DNA from: Ramazzottius varieornatus
Taxonomy: Eukaryota > Tardigrada > Eutardigrada > Parachela > Ramazzottiidae
Assembly (NCBI GenBank): GCA_001949185.1
Contig: BDGG01000003.1
Coordinates: 1,631,270-1,695,269, forward strand
Reading direction: 5' to 3'
DNA: 64,000 nucleotides
Below are positions 1 through 12,271 of the stretch, piece after piece (position 1 is the stretch's first letter; every line of letters begins with the position of its first letter). A model generated the notes under the pieces. That model saw nothing but the letters and a program-made list of their open reading frames with translations, had not been told where the DNA came from and made no database searches. The translations under genes and the position numbers were made by a program.

Positions 1-3000
1 CATCTCTTTTACGCCATTTTTTGCGTTTATTCATGAAAATTGAACGACAGTCGTCCATCGAAGCGAACCGGAGTCAAGCTAATCTGACTATTGTCTGAGT
101 GGTTTTTTGGGATGTCTATAACAAAACCTAGTCTGTCGGAAATAGCTAAAGTTCGCACTTACCGCCAATGACCATTACGACGATGGAGAAGATTTTCTCG
201 TTGGGCGTATTTGCCGCAATGTTCCCGAAACCGACACTGGTGATGCTGGAAGTTGTGAAATACAGGGCGCTGACGTAGCATGCTGAGTGTGAAGGACCAC
301 CCATCAGGCCAAATTCAGTTGTGCGGGAGGAGTTTCCTGTGGTGTCGTTTGAATACCAGGTCACGCCGGAGCTGGCTAATTTGATGCTGGCTCCTGAAAG
401 ACTGCTCCCGATCGGCTGCGTCCAGTTCTCTGGAGGTGCGACGAAGCGGAAGGGAGCGTGCAACTCGCGGCCCAGACGAAAGAGCCAGCCGAATTCAATG
501 CCTGTTTCCGCTTCCGTTTTCCCAATGGAATACCATATACAGGCTAGCCAGTGAGCAATCAACATGTACGAAGACATCTGAAGAGAATTCTGATTGATGA
601 AATCTTCCAAATGCGGGAGGAATGCAAAAGAAACGGACACGATTATTGTTCCAAGTGGCGCAGGTCACCAGCTAAATTTCAGCGAAAACTTGCGCGAAGA
701 CAGCGAAGACTTTGGTAACAATTTTGTACGTATCGTTTGCGACCTCCCTTGTATAGACTGAAATCACCTACCAGTAAAAGGAGGACAGCAGCTCCATATT
801 CCATGAAATGGTCGAGCTTTCTGGCAACCCGGCCAAGACGGAGCAAACGGAGGACTTTGAAGGCAGAAAAGACACTTCCCATACTCTAAAGCGGCAGAGA
901 CAAAGCGATCAGTTTCATCGATATGAAACGTTTGACAGATTGGTTGCTTCGGGGAATACTGACTTCGGCTTTGGGATCAAAGGCGTTGAAGATGTCATAA
1001 GGCAAACAAGCTAGAAGATCAATGAGGAACCAGGACTTGAGGTAGGTCCGGCGGATGATCTTGGGGTCCGAGACTATACCGCCCGTTGGTCCCACAAATG
1101 TCGTATGGAAGTTGAGGATAATATCAATGAAGAAGACAATGTCCACTATGGAGTCCGTGGCCAAGGTCGGAATACTGTCGCTCGTCTTGAACTCGAAGGC
1201 GACGTTGTAAGGCACCATGATTGAAGTATAAAATGTCAGGAACAGGATCATCCAGTCCCACGTCGTCTTGAAACTGGTGTAGTGCAGGATTATGTGCGGA
1301 GGGGTTTTTGGCGCTTCTTGGCGGTACTGCGGCAGCGCAACAATGTTCACCGAGGTCGCCTGTAAAAGATGGCGGACATCATCACAGGGTTCTTATCGGG
1401 AATAATTTATAACGAGAAGGTTTTACGCTGGAGGATGAAGTGGTTGGACGGCCGTTTTCTAATGTGGCGCTGGTTGAGTTGGAGAAACCTCCGAAAGCTG
1501 AGCGGGTTTTGGTCACGGACCTTGCAATCTTCGCGAACTTGCTAAGGCCACCTGCAACGCAGAAGCTGTACCATGCGGCTCCACAATTCCTCTTGGCTTG
1601 ATCGCCTACCTTTACTATCTTCTTCTTCGATTGGTTGTTTGAGTGCGGTGATGTCTTTGAAGATGAGCAGATACAGTGCAACGATATCTTTTTCATTCTT
1701 GATGGGAGCTACTTGCATTACAATCCACATTGGGCTCTCTGCAGGCCAATCGGAAACACTTTACTGTGAAGTCCATTATTCCTTACTGCAGCTTGAAGTG
1801 TCTACCATGACAGAAAAGTGTGCTCTTACTGTTCTTTTTGTACAGTAGAATTTCCAACTGCACAGGATGCTGCTTTTCCAAGGAGAATTTCACCCTCTCT
1901 ATGCTGCAAAAAAACGGAAACGGTAATCGTCATCCATTGCACGCACATATTTATATGTCACAATATGGTGCATTTCTTGGTTTATTTTTTGGAAAATATT
2001 TCGTTTACGAGCACAAGATGAAACTTCGATGCCTGTGTTTTGAACATCTTGTGGAAAGTTAGAAGAAGGGCGGGGTCGGCTTCGCATGGAAAGGAAAGTG
2101 TAAGCTCCGGGCATAATGGATCGAAAAATATATTGAACCTGAGTTTTTTTCAGGAGCAATTGCGCGAGTAAAAAAGTTTTAGAATGATTTGCGCAAATCA
2201 CCTTGTCACATCCGTCAGTTCACCGTGCATGAAGCTGCACATACAGCTTTTCTGCATCACGTCTGCACGATTAAAGCCTGTCAGCTTGCAGAACGTCTCA
2301 CTGCAGTAGATGATGGGCGACTCGTAAATTTGCGCATTGGCTAGGATGAAACAGGCATCTGCAAGTCAGGAAAAACAGCGACATTAAAAGCCATGTTCCA
2401 TCTCACTGAACCATGAATACTTGATAATGTTCACTATAATACGTATTTTGATCGTATTTTTGTTAATTCAATGTATGGCCAGACGAGCACATCAGTATAT
2501 AATCGTCAGGCTATTATTCCCGAGTAATCGCTATCGGAAGAGGAAGTATTTAGCTTTCGGCTATTCTCAGACCTTTCAATCCTGCATCAAAGCCTCGTTT
2601 GTTTTCATTGTGCACAAGTGCAGCAGATGGTGGGCTAGATTATGCGTCGCACATAATGGTCCCCTGGCGATAATGTCAGTGGCGTATGATTGTGTCTACG
2701 GGATCCCAGAAGCTTCGCTTCCGAGCTCATTCCAACGCACCAAGATGCACGAGGTCACTTACGCTGTGGGACCCTTCCTGAACTTTTTCCGACCAAGCTT
2801 CTGTTTGTTGACAGAGCACTGCGGCATACATCAGGTTTATAGTCAAGCACCCTGTAAAGTACTGAGAGGAGAGCTCTTGCATCTATTTCAGCCGGCTCTT
2901 AACCGTTATGGAGATTCATATTGAGACCATGGATTAAAAGAAAACACTTGCGGCGAGTGTAACAATCATGCGCGGGTTTGTCCAGAAATCATATCGATTT

Positions 3001-4101
3001 CCGTTCAATTTGCCACCCAGTGCATGCTTAGCTGCTGCTGCTGTTGCCGCTGCCTTCTGCCCTTTTCTCTCTCCAACAATGATCCCCAACACATATCCCG
3101 CGTGTACGCTTAACGAATTGCAAGATCTCAGAGCGCACCCAACCACACTTTACATGCGTGTTTGTCGTGCATTCAGCCGCAGCCGGCCCCAGATAAAAGA
3201 AGACCTATGCCAAAGTCTAAACTGTGTGTATGAGCTCACTGCTGATTCCTCTCGACCAAATTTATCCCACCCCGGGCTTTCCTAAACAAGCGTCATGATC
3301 TTGTCTGCATGGCGGATTAGGACTCCATTCACTCGAACAAACCCTTCCTGATAGACGGTACCTTCTTGATAGCATCAGGACATGATGAATACATTCATTT
3401 GGCTTTTTCCTGTTTTTCCTTCAGGTCTCGTGGAGGGAGGAACCTCTCCACATGTGATTTCTGTTTTTCCGTAGACAAGAAATCAAGATGATGGGGCGTT
3501 AGCTCAATGTTGATAATATGCTACGAAATCCTACACGCCACCTCCTACACAACTTCCCCATGCAATCTTTGTGTGCCTGCACAATCGTTGCCACACTTGA
3601 AACCACACATCTTGCCATCCTCTCTCGTATTCTATATCAGACAAAACCCAAACATTCGGAAAAAAGTCATGCATTACTCCCTATATCGCACTCTATATGA
3701 AGGGGGGCAACTAAACCAGATCGCTGTTTCAATGTGGCGCAGATTCCCATTCTTTTTGACTGAAAGTGTGCGCCACCTGGAAGAACGATCTGGTCTAGTT
3801 CCTTTTGCCCACGTCTCATATCGTACTTCGGGCAGTTTGCCAATATTTTGCAAAAGCTAGCAGTCTGAGGAAGGAAGCGAGCTCTTTTCATCCATCATTA
3901 AACCGATATTCAATGAGGGGGATGATTATTGGATGACGGGCTTATCTTGATTGAAAAAGTCCACCTGCGTATCCGGAGCAGACTGGGCAGGTTTCCATCG
4001 ATCAAAGCCTTACCTTGCCAATTGTTCCGTTTAACCAAATTGACGATGCTGTCAAGTATGGTATTTTGAGGCGCAACGAGGCCTCGTTTACTTCCCGGCA
4101 T
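1..4101 (-). CDS. eag: Eag-type voltage-gated potassium channel (KCNH1/5 class), 5' part
   Basis: Tetrameric plasma-membrane K+ channel subunit. Eight exons chain in phase: 4014-4101, 2202-2358, 1830-1903, 1610-1738, 1427-1551, 964-1359, 772-885 and 163-577, giving about 499 residues. Exon 1 starts with ATG at 4101 and carries the PAS-cap ([16 protein letters not shown]). Exons 2-4 encode the Eag PAS domain ([40 protein letters not shown]). Exon 6 holds S1-S3, starting with [19 protein letters not shown]. Exon 7 holds the S4 sensor ([15 protein letters not shown]). Exon 8 has S5, the pore and the filter SVGFGNIA; the GFG filter is usual for KCNH channels. The S5-pore linker is long and has N-glycosylation sequons. 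The C-linker and cyclic-nucleotide-binding homology domain lie left of position 1. The exon 6 donor (GAA|gtcagt) is the least certain junction. The family call is firm; KCNH1 versus KCNH5 cannot be decided. Confidence 0.93.
638..705. repeat. Degenerate hairpin repeat copy in channel intron 7
   Basis: AAGTGGCGCAGGT is followed about 30 nt later by a decayed inverted partner (AACTTGCGCG). It matches the core of the hairpin family described in the findings but is eroded. Confidence 0.4.
3703..3810. repeat. Hairpin repeat copy in channel intron 1
   Basis: The inverted arms run from GGGGGCAACTAAACC to GGTCTAGTTCCTTTTGCCC. The inner core is TGTGGCGCAG / GTGCGCCACC, and both arms carry GATCG. It lies inside the intron between 2358 and 4014. 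Confidence 0.8.
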
Positions 4102-7100
4102 GTTATCAAAGGCCGTTCACTTGCACGAAGAGCGCTGCTTCAACGCTGTTAATCCATATCATGGCGAAGAGGCAATACCCAAGTCTCCAGTACCTGACTT
4201 TTAAGGAGCCATCAAAGTCCCTCGGCTGATGGGATGGCGAACGATAATAAAAGTGGACACAGAGGACAAAATGACATTTGTTCTCTTGTTGAGAAATATA
4301 AATTACTATCCCGTTGCTTTTCGCCACATTAAACTCGCTAAATTTGATTATCCGTTAGATGAAAGACCAGTGAATGCTTGCGGCTTCCTCGTACAGCATC
4401 AAGATCGGCATCGGTCATGTCGTGTGTCTTCTGCTTTGATCAACAGAAAACCGCCACGAGATGCACAGCAGGAACATTCCAAGAGAATGCGTAAGATTGA
4501 GAGTAATCATCCACCTGCAAACTAGTCCGTGAATCCAGTAATCGTCAACCCAGAATATCCAACTCGGATACTGAATGCTTCCGTTCGGCGGATCAGCGCA
4601 CCGGAATATGGTGCGTTGTTGTCCCAATTGCAATTAAGCGAGGCGATCCGACGTATACTCTTTAATATGATATTGTGATACATAAGGCGAGATAATTCTG
4701 TTGGGTTCACCGATCGCAGCTACTCTGCAACGACCCGAAGCCTGGCGGTCTCCAGCAGTAGGCAACAGCTGCAAATACAAAGAATGCACACTGTATAGTC
4801 CGTCGGGATACCCAGTGTATACTATACACACATGCTGCGCACCGCGTCACTCAACTTCTATCGTGTTGGCTTCTACGGAAGCTAGCTGAGGCCCATCACT
4901 GCCCATTGATTTTTCCTTTCTGGTTTCTCCTTGCATGTTGAGCACCTCTTCCGCCCTGGCTGTATGTACGCAGGCCGCGCGGCCTTTGTGTGCGTGTCGC
5001 ACTCCTGTCGACTCCAGGTTGGACAACATGCCGATAACTCGATCTACATACACAGTACTGTACATCAGTCCGTCATCTGAAACCAGCACACGGGAATATG
5101 CATACGGCCTGTGCACACAAAGGCTGGCTCGCGATATAATAATAAACTCAATATTGGGGAAAAGGGGGACCTTTCTCAAGTGGTTCAATACAGCACCTCG
5201 TTAAACCTTCCGTGCCTACCTGGATATTACGGAAATTGGGTTGAATCGGGCGTGAGTCGTACGTGTGTGGCACCGATCGTAACGGAAATCGGCGTGTAAG
5301 AAATCACCCGCCACAAGCGCGCACACTGCAATGCAGCGCTGTTGCCATTCGCGCAACCCTTCCTGTTTGTGTCGTTCGAAAAAGCAGGGAAATAAAAACG
5401 GACGTAGAATTCCGTCGAAATTTTTTGCAGTTCAGAGGTCGTTAATTCTTTATTTCGGCACAGGTCATCCAGGTTCAAATACACGTGAGGCGTTCCAACG
5501 ATTATTTCGTGTCGGAATTGGTAAAACTTTTGCTCGAGCATGTTTTCATGGTCTGATCGCAAACTGGGGACGACGCAGTGGCTAACTGAAACTGAGAAAA
5601 GCATGGGTGTGTGGATGTCTGTTGGAAGAAAAGCAGGGAATGGGTCGGTACGGGTAATGAAACCACCTTCCGGTTGTATTCTGCCATCGTCAAAGAGCAA
5701 TAATCAAAGTGCGCGTGCAAGGCAATCATAGTTCGTCCCACCAAAGTCGGACAGGAAATTGGCTGGCATTGTCGATGCTATAGCCTTACTGCACGGTGTC
5801 TGAACGTTGACGTTTCTCGGTATATGTATATTGCAAGACGTGAGAGGCAGATGGTGTATCGAGAACGTGGTCCCACTGGGGATTCATAGCACGTTTTTTC
5901 TCTTCTGCCGCCGCCGTTAATTGGGAACACAACTGCCTGACTGGATGCATCCAACAACACAAAGCCACTGGGCGCATCAGTTCACCAAGGAGTTGAGGCT
6001 CGCGACAGATGTGCTCAGATGCCAACTTCGCGGTTTTGAAAAACTCACCCGCGTGCCGTGTCGTTCAACGTATGTTAGTCGGATAAGTTAGTTTGGTGCT
6101 ACAACTCATGAATTCGATGAATGATCGTGGTCACAAGTCTTGGTGTGGACAGAGAAAATAATGGAACACTCGGCCATTTTGTACAGTTTGATCTGAAACT
6201 CGCAGTTGTCTTGGGGGTATTCCGGTCATCCCTTTGGAGAATTCGCTCTACTCCCCCAACGTTACGCAGTGAGTTAGCTGACCACTGGGTACTACGGCAG
6301 ATGGCGTTGTGGTCGAGACCTCACAGCGCCATCTAGTGTCGGTTGGGCTCGGTATGGTGGTTGATGGGGCAGACTGCGTTCTCTGTTACCGAACAATGAC
6401 GACGACTTCTCGACCAGCGAAACTGGAATAAAAGCTTGTAGTTCTTTAGTTTTTGATTTACTCGAATACTGAATTAACAAACCAACCACACACAAACGCT
6501 ACAATATTCACCACACGGAAAGAGGTAACATACGAATGAAACAAGAGATTATGTGGAGTAAAAAATTCAGCTGCTACGCATTACGTGTAAAGCATGAAAC
6601 TGAAATGAAACTCGATGAACCTAGAAAGATATTTCCATCCTAGGAATGTCAGGGTGTATGACCTATGAATGGAAAATGTCACCATGCAGGTAATAAAGGC
6701 AATGCCGAAAAAGCACAAAAGCCGTAAGAACCAAACAGCTGCCGTATATATGTGATCAGTAGGAAATCAAAAAACAGTACAGAAGAAGCAATACAACTAG
6801 CCTGAAAAAGTCATGGATGATTTGCAGGGCTTTCGCGTCTCTCCACATAGTTCACTCTTTCGACGCAATGAGGTCTTTATTGCAGTGCAGGACAAATTCT
6901 GGACAGTCCTGGTGTTCGATCGACCAGCGGACATCGGATGAGATAATCTCTTTATACTTCAGTCTGGCCGTGATGTTTATGAAGTGTTTGCCGAACGGGA
7001 AGAGAGAAAGAAGGAAATGCGATTATGTAGATGAAGAGAAGGGAGAGGAGGAAAAGTATCATAACATTGGATATGAAGGATGCGTTGAAAGAGAAGAGAC

Positions 7101-7189
7101 CCAGTTCAGTCCGCGCACGGAGAACGTAGCCGTATAAGTCTGTGTGTGTGAATTATTGATGACCCATCGATCGACACATTTACTGCTTT
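4102..7189. other. Intergenic stretch, channel to APP
   Basis: About 3.1 kb between the 5' end of the channel gene and the 3' end of the APP gene. No ORF here shows domain-like sequence or splice continuity. On the minus strand an AATAAA (plus-strand tttatt at 6876-6881) lies about 310 nt past the APP stop and could be its poly(A) signal. A short inverted repeat (CAGATGGCG ... CGCCATCTAG, 6296-6338) is only loosely like the hairpin family. Confidence 0.5.
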
Positions 7190-10100
7190 TCATGCCTTGG
7201 AATATTGATGGACATGATTGAAAAACGGGTTGGTGTAGCCGTGAGCTTGCATATTGGCCACGTGGCGTTCTTCCGGACTGGCGAAGGTGTCGACAGGTGC
7301 AAAGCCATCCTTCGCCGGACTCCTTCTTCGTAAAAGCACAACAGCTAACAGTAATCCGGCCAGCAATGCAACTCCAGCTAGTCCGAACCCAATGTAAGCG
7401 AGTCTGTTGTTGGTGGAAGTATCTTCCTGAACTAATCGCTCGAGTTTGCTGTATTGAGGCTGGTCTTCGCGATGGACTTTGTAAGCAGCCGAGTTGATAT
7501 CTTGGAACTTCCTCAAGTCGACCGTCTCAGACTCGCGTTCGGTGTCGGTCGAGTCCAGCTTATCGTTGGTGTCGATGGAGGAAGGTTCATCGGTGACGGA
7601 TTCATCTTCAGAGATGTCGTCCTCGTCATCTTCGTCCTCGACCTCAACGGTCGTCGTCGTAGGGGAAGTTGTGGTGAAGACCTCGACAACGTCCTGGATG
7701 GCCATGGACTTCTTGCGGTCAAGAGGCTCGAAATTGAGGCCTTCCTCGTCGATGAAAGCTTCCTCGGTGGTTGTTGTGGTAGTCGAGGTTGTGGTTGACG
7801 GTGTCGATTTCTCGTTTTCCGGCTCAACCTGAAAACAACAGCACATTACATATGGAAGTTCTTACGTAATATTCCGCGGGTAATGGATGTTCGTTTTTGC
7901 AAAGTGGCGCACTCTTCCTGCCACTGAGAATAGAAACGTGCGCCACTTGAGATAACAATCGTGTCCGATCCGTTTTCCAATGTCTCAGTTCACTTTTAGA
8001 TTAACAGAGGTGTAGACTAACAGCTATTACGACAGAACGGTACCTGAACATCGTCGTCCTCATCGTCATCTTCAGCCGTCTCCTCCATCAGGTCGAACTT
8101 CTCTTCCAGCTCTTTCTGTTTAGAGATCTTCTTCCGGGTTCGGTCCGCGGCGACCTGCTGCTTGTACTGCAAAACCAGCTGGCCATTGGTCATTTCAGGC
8201 GCTCCGAACAGGTCGCTTCTCAGATCGTCCCAGTAGATTCTCGCCTGGGCCTCGACCGACTTGCCAACGGCATCGGGGACACGGTTCAACATCTTCATGC
8301 TCTCGTTGATGCGCTGGTCAAGGTCGTTGAGATGGGCCGTCACGGTGGCTTCCTGCTCGTCAGCCGCGTCGGGGTCGACGTGGAGCAGATGGCGGTACTG
8401 ACTAAGCGAATGCTCGCGGTCCTTCTCTTCGGCGCGGATATACCTACAAATAGAAAACCATTGATTAAAGAACTTCGGTATGAAATCTCGTAGAAAAACA
8501 AAACAGTCGAATCTACGACGAGTACGTCTTGGTCAGCCTCGGTCGTGTCATCAACTGACACGCTGCCTTCAACTGTCAAACCCAGATAATCATACTGATT
8601 TGGATATTATGATACGTGTTTTAAAGTATCAAATGAGGCTCACTAAACTAAAAATCTCGGGATGATAGTTATCTTCAGTGGCGCAGGTCACCTGCTGAGA
8701 GAAACAAAAAACTGCGCAACCTGAGTGGTTATTTCGAGTGACGCAGGTTTAATTTCCTATCTATAGTGAAGCAAACTGGGCTACTCGTAATACCGAACAT
8801 TCTCAGACTGTTTGCCAGCCTCCCGTTTGGAGGATCGAACTTTACCTTTGCAGCGTTCGCAACAGCTTTTCTTCCTTTGGATGGGTTCCTGATTCTTGGA
8901 TGGCGTCCAAGTAAGCATCCATGGACTCTCGCTTCTTGTCGTTCAGGCGGACCTCGATGCGTTGTTGATGGAGATCCACCAGTTGGCGCTTCTGATCGTC
9001 GAACTCGGTCTCGTAGGCCGTCACTGTCTTCCTTACGCGAGCCATCAGGTCGCTCTTCAGCTTCTTCGCGCCTTGTGGATCGGCCTTCTTCAGTGCCTTG
9101 TAGCGACCAGCCACATCGGTCCATTCCTTCATCAGCTTATCGATGCGCTCCTAAATATAGACAGATATGAGAGTGCGTAATTCTCAACGGTTAAGTTTTG
9201 CTTCAGGAAAGAAGTTCCACTACCCGTTCGAATTACGTCAACGAGCCAGTTTCCTCTTCGACATCAATGCTCAGATCTTATCCAGGTCACATGTAAATTA
9301 ACCATGCCCACAGTCTGGACATATCGGCAACCGAACGACAGCTGTCCAAATTTTTTGACAAACCCAGATATAACCACTGACGTACGCGTAAGAGGAAATC
9401 TGGTACTAATGTGTTTGTAATCTGATTGATAAGATACAGTTTTTGGTACAGTTTTTGGCGTGGAACCGGTTTTGGCGAGGCGCTATCTCAACAAATTACT
9501 TTTTGATTCTGCTACAATATGGCCGAATGGCCGCTGGGAAATCATAACGTATTGCTATACGTGCGTGACATTCACAAACGCTTCCAGGAATGTCGTGGTT
9601 ACAGGAAATGGAGATTAACGTTGTCCAGCTGGCTGCCTTTCTGATTTGACTTAATGCCCCTTTCCACTAATAACTAACTTAGATCCGTTGATATCTGAAA
9701 CATATTTTCACCTTTGCTTTCAACTATCAATCTACTTTGTTTAAGCACGGTCGCTTGACCCATTATATTTTGCTCTTGGCATGCAACACGCAGTTAGTCC
9801 TCATCAACCCCAATCAGGGTCTTTCCCTTACACCTACTTCTTCCATCGATCCACCTCATGTTTCAAAAATAATCAGAAAACTTACCGAGGCGAGAAATTA
9901 GTTGGAAGAAATTATTATTGTTATAATGATTCGCTGCCGTGTCAGTTATCGTACGTGTATTCTCTGCGGTCCAGATTCCGCTAACGGATCGCTAGATTAT
10001 TGAAACTTTTGAGTCGGTAGGCTTCTTTCATTATGCTTATTGAAAAGAGTTCAGCATGCCGAGCGATCGAACTTTACACATGGTACAGATGGTCGATCTG

Positions 10101-12271
10101 CAGATCGACGTTAGCCGGCCATCATCACTTACAAATAAACCTGATCGATTTGCCTACTGCCATACCCAGTACAACAGCTCGCCTACTTTCAAAATAGATT
10201 GCTTTGGGCCACCGGGGACAGCCACTTGCCAGCCGGACAACTGCACTTTCCAACTACAAAGCACGGAAAAGTGTGGAAACTGTCGAGGAACCGTCTCCTC
10301 CTCCTATCGATGAGTGGATGAGACACGCTAAGCTGGCCAAACAGGATCGAAGCGTGACAGACGGTGAGCGACCATCCAAACCCATGAAAGTTTCAAAGCA
10401 CACACAATGGTGGTTTCTGCACAGGAAGAAGAAGGTTTATCCCAAATCCTTTCCGACTTTCCCTGTTTTGCGGTGCAAATTACGATTTACGACTCAAGAG
10501 CCATGTTAACCTATGTACCGCAGACGAAAGTCTAAAAGCCAGTACTGTATGCTGTACTCATAGAAAATTGATCACGTGCTATGCTTGGTAAAAGTGAGCA
10601 ATCAACTAAACGATATGCAGTGAGCTAAACGGTAAGCTGAGTTTGCCTTTAAGTGACGCGGGTATTTTTTGTCGGGCTTTTTCAGGCACCCTCTTGTTTT
10701 TCTAAAGCTTTCTTGTTTACATGTCTGTGAAGTGAAAAGATCTGATGTGAAAAAGGGCGTAATAAAGTCAACATAGGATGGTCAATCTGGCCATCAGCGA
10801 CAGCTAGGTTAGCGTCTCTCGATCGAGCACTTGCTCATCCGTTACACTTGTGCTAGCACTCAACACTGCCATAATTGAGCTTTGCTGAAAGCTGCGGAAT
10901 TATCATCGGCCAGCGATGGACAGGTACGGCAATGTGTGGACTACAGCACCACTATTGGCTCTTCGTCATCGGGTTACGAACCTAGCTTAACCAGCTCAAT
11001 GTTTTAGAATGCACTAAAACACTTTGCTGTAATCTACTCATCTCTCTCGAGAGACCCACGCAGTCTCCCACACATGGACTGATCAGAGCTCATTCGAGTT
11101 ACGTACGACACCTGAAAATGAATTCTGGGACATTTGAATGTGGGGTGCCAATTATAATACAATCATGTCGAGCAAGCTCGATGAGTAGGATTCTGGTGCT
11201 CGCTTAAAGCTATTCATTCGGGAATAGAGCTCGGCTTCTTCCTGTTCCGTACAAGATATCGTACGAAACTTCTCTGACCCTGTCTCTTTCCTGCAAACTG
11301 AATATATAGCACACATTCGAACCTTCGAAACGAGATTTTCCATCAAGGTCTTCAATGAAGTACGCCGTCAAGGTGTCAACGCTCGTGAATAGTTTTTCAA
11401 AACCGATTAGACGCATCCCTAACCCGACGATGTACTGTGAAATTACCTGGTGGTGTTTCTTTAGTTTTTCCATGGCAGTCTTGAATCTCTCATGTTCAGT
11501 TTCCTCGTCATCAGCTCGGAAATACTCGGCCTGCCAGTCGTCACCATTGTCATGTTCATCAGAGGACTGTGGCTTTCCATGTTGCAACGAATGGCGAGAA
11601 CGTGATCGTTCCTCTTCTAGGGCTTCCTCGTCCTCCCTGGGCACAGGTATCCTCTTGCTTTCCGCCAACGGACAGCAGACATATTCCACGCCGGAGAACA
11701 ACGAGATACCACAAGGTACCAACATGCCGAAACTCCTGACCACCTTTCCCTTCAACGCACAGGCTTCCTGGCTGGTCACATTCCAGAACATGGAGTCTTT
11801 GCACTGTCGTTTGTCATAGGTGTGCGAGAAGTTGCATCCCTCAGGTACCAACAGCGCGTCACTCTGGAACGATCCTTCGATACATCTGTATGGTCGGACC
11901 CAAGCACGATGAGAGCATTTCTCCATCGGGACATCTTCGCCATCTTTGCACAGGTTGAGAATATTGACCGTGGAGGGTGCTTCGACAATGTTGGTAATGT
12001 CGCGTTCAGGGTACGCTTTGCGACATATTGCCAGGATTTCATCTTTGCGCGTTACACAGGTTGCGTCACCATCCTTATTAGGCGCCCAATGGCCCTTTTC
12101 ATTCATGTAAGAATTGAGATATCCACATTTGACGGCGACTTCGGGTTCGAAGCTGGTCTTGAGACGGTCGGTGTATTCTTCGGTGGTCGTTGGTGCCCCA
12201 ATGACCAACGTCAGGCATAGTAAACAGGCTAATCCTCGTATGACCATGTTGCAGGTCGGATGACTTTTCAA
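7190..12271 (-). CDS. APP: Amyloid precursor protein homologue (APP/APPL/APL-1)
   Basis: Type I neuronal/epithelial membrane protein processed by secretases. Four exons join in phase: 11447-12271, 8846-9150, 8044-8443 and 7190-7828. The product is 714 residues from the ATG at 12247 or 722 from the ATG at 12271. The inner ATG gives the cleaner signal peptide (MVIRGLACLLCLTLVIGAP). E1 (about residues 25-190) keeps all 12 cysteines of the growth-factor-like and copper-binding subdomains, ending GVEYVCCP. An acidic linker leads to the helical E2 domain (ERIDKLMKEW ... YIRAEEKDREHSL). A Thr-rich/acidic stalk, one membrane helix followed by RRR, and a short tail ending in GYTNPFF complete the protein. 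There is no Kunitz domain. The three copper-ligand histidines are absent, and the tail NPxY appears as NPFF. Intron 1 is 2.3 kb and shows nothing else; the other introns are short, two of them with hairpin repeats. Confidence 0.95.
7891..7962. repeat. Hairpin repeat copy in APP intron 3
   Basis: AAAGTGGCGCACTC and its inverted partner CGTGCGCCACTTGAG flank a loop of about 30 nt, followed by ATAACAATCG. It lies wholly within the intron 7829-8043. Confidence 0.85.
8664..8732. repeat. Degenerate hairpin repeat copy in APP intron 2
   Basis: GTTATCTTCAGTGGCGCAGG and CTGCGCAACCTGAGTGGTTA form imperfect arms. It lies in the intron 8444-8845. Confidence 0.6.

Noticed and set aside
6296-6338. Short inverted repeat CAGATGGCG ... 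CGCCATCTAG
   Set aside because: It lacks the AAGTGGCGCA core, the ATCG arms and the outer termini, so I did not count it in the family.
7454-7832. Two plus-strand frames rich in Val/Ser/Arg opposite the APP stalk
   Set aside because: They are antisense shadows of the Thr-rich and acidic APP exon; the minus strand has signal, domain and splice support.
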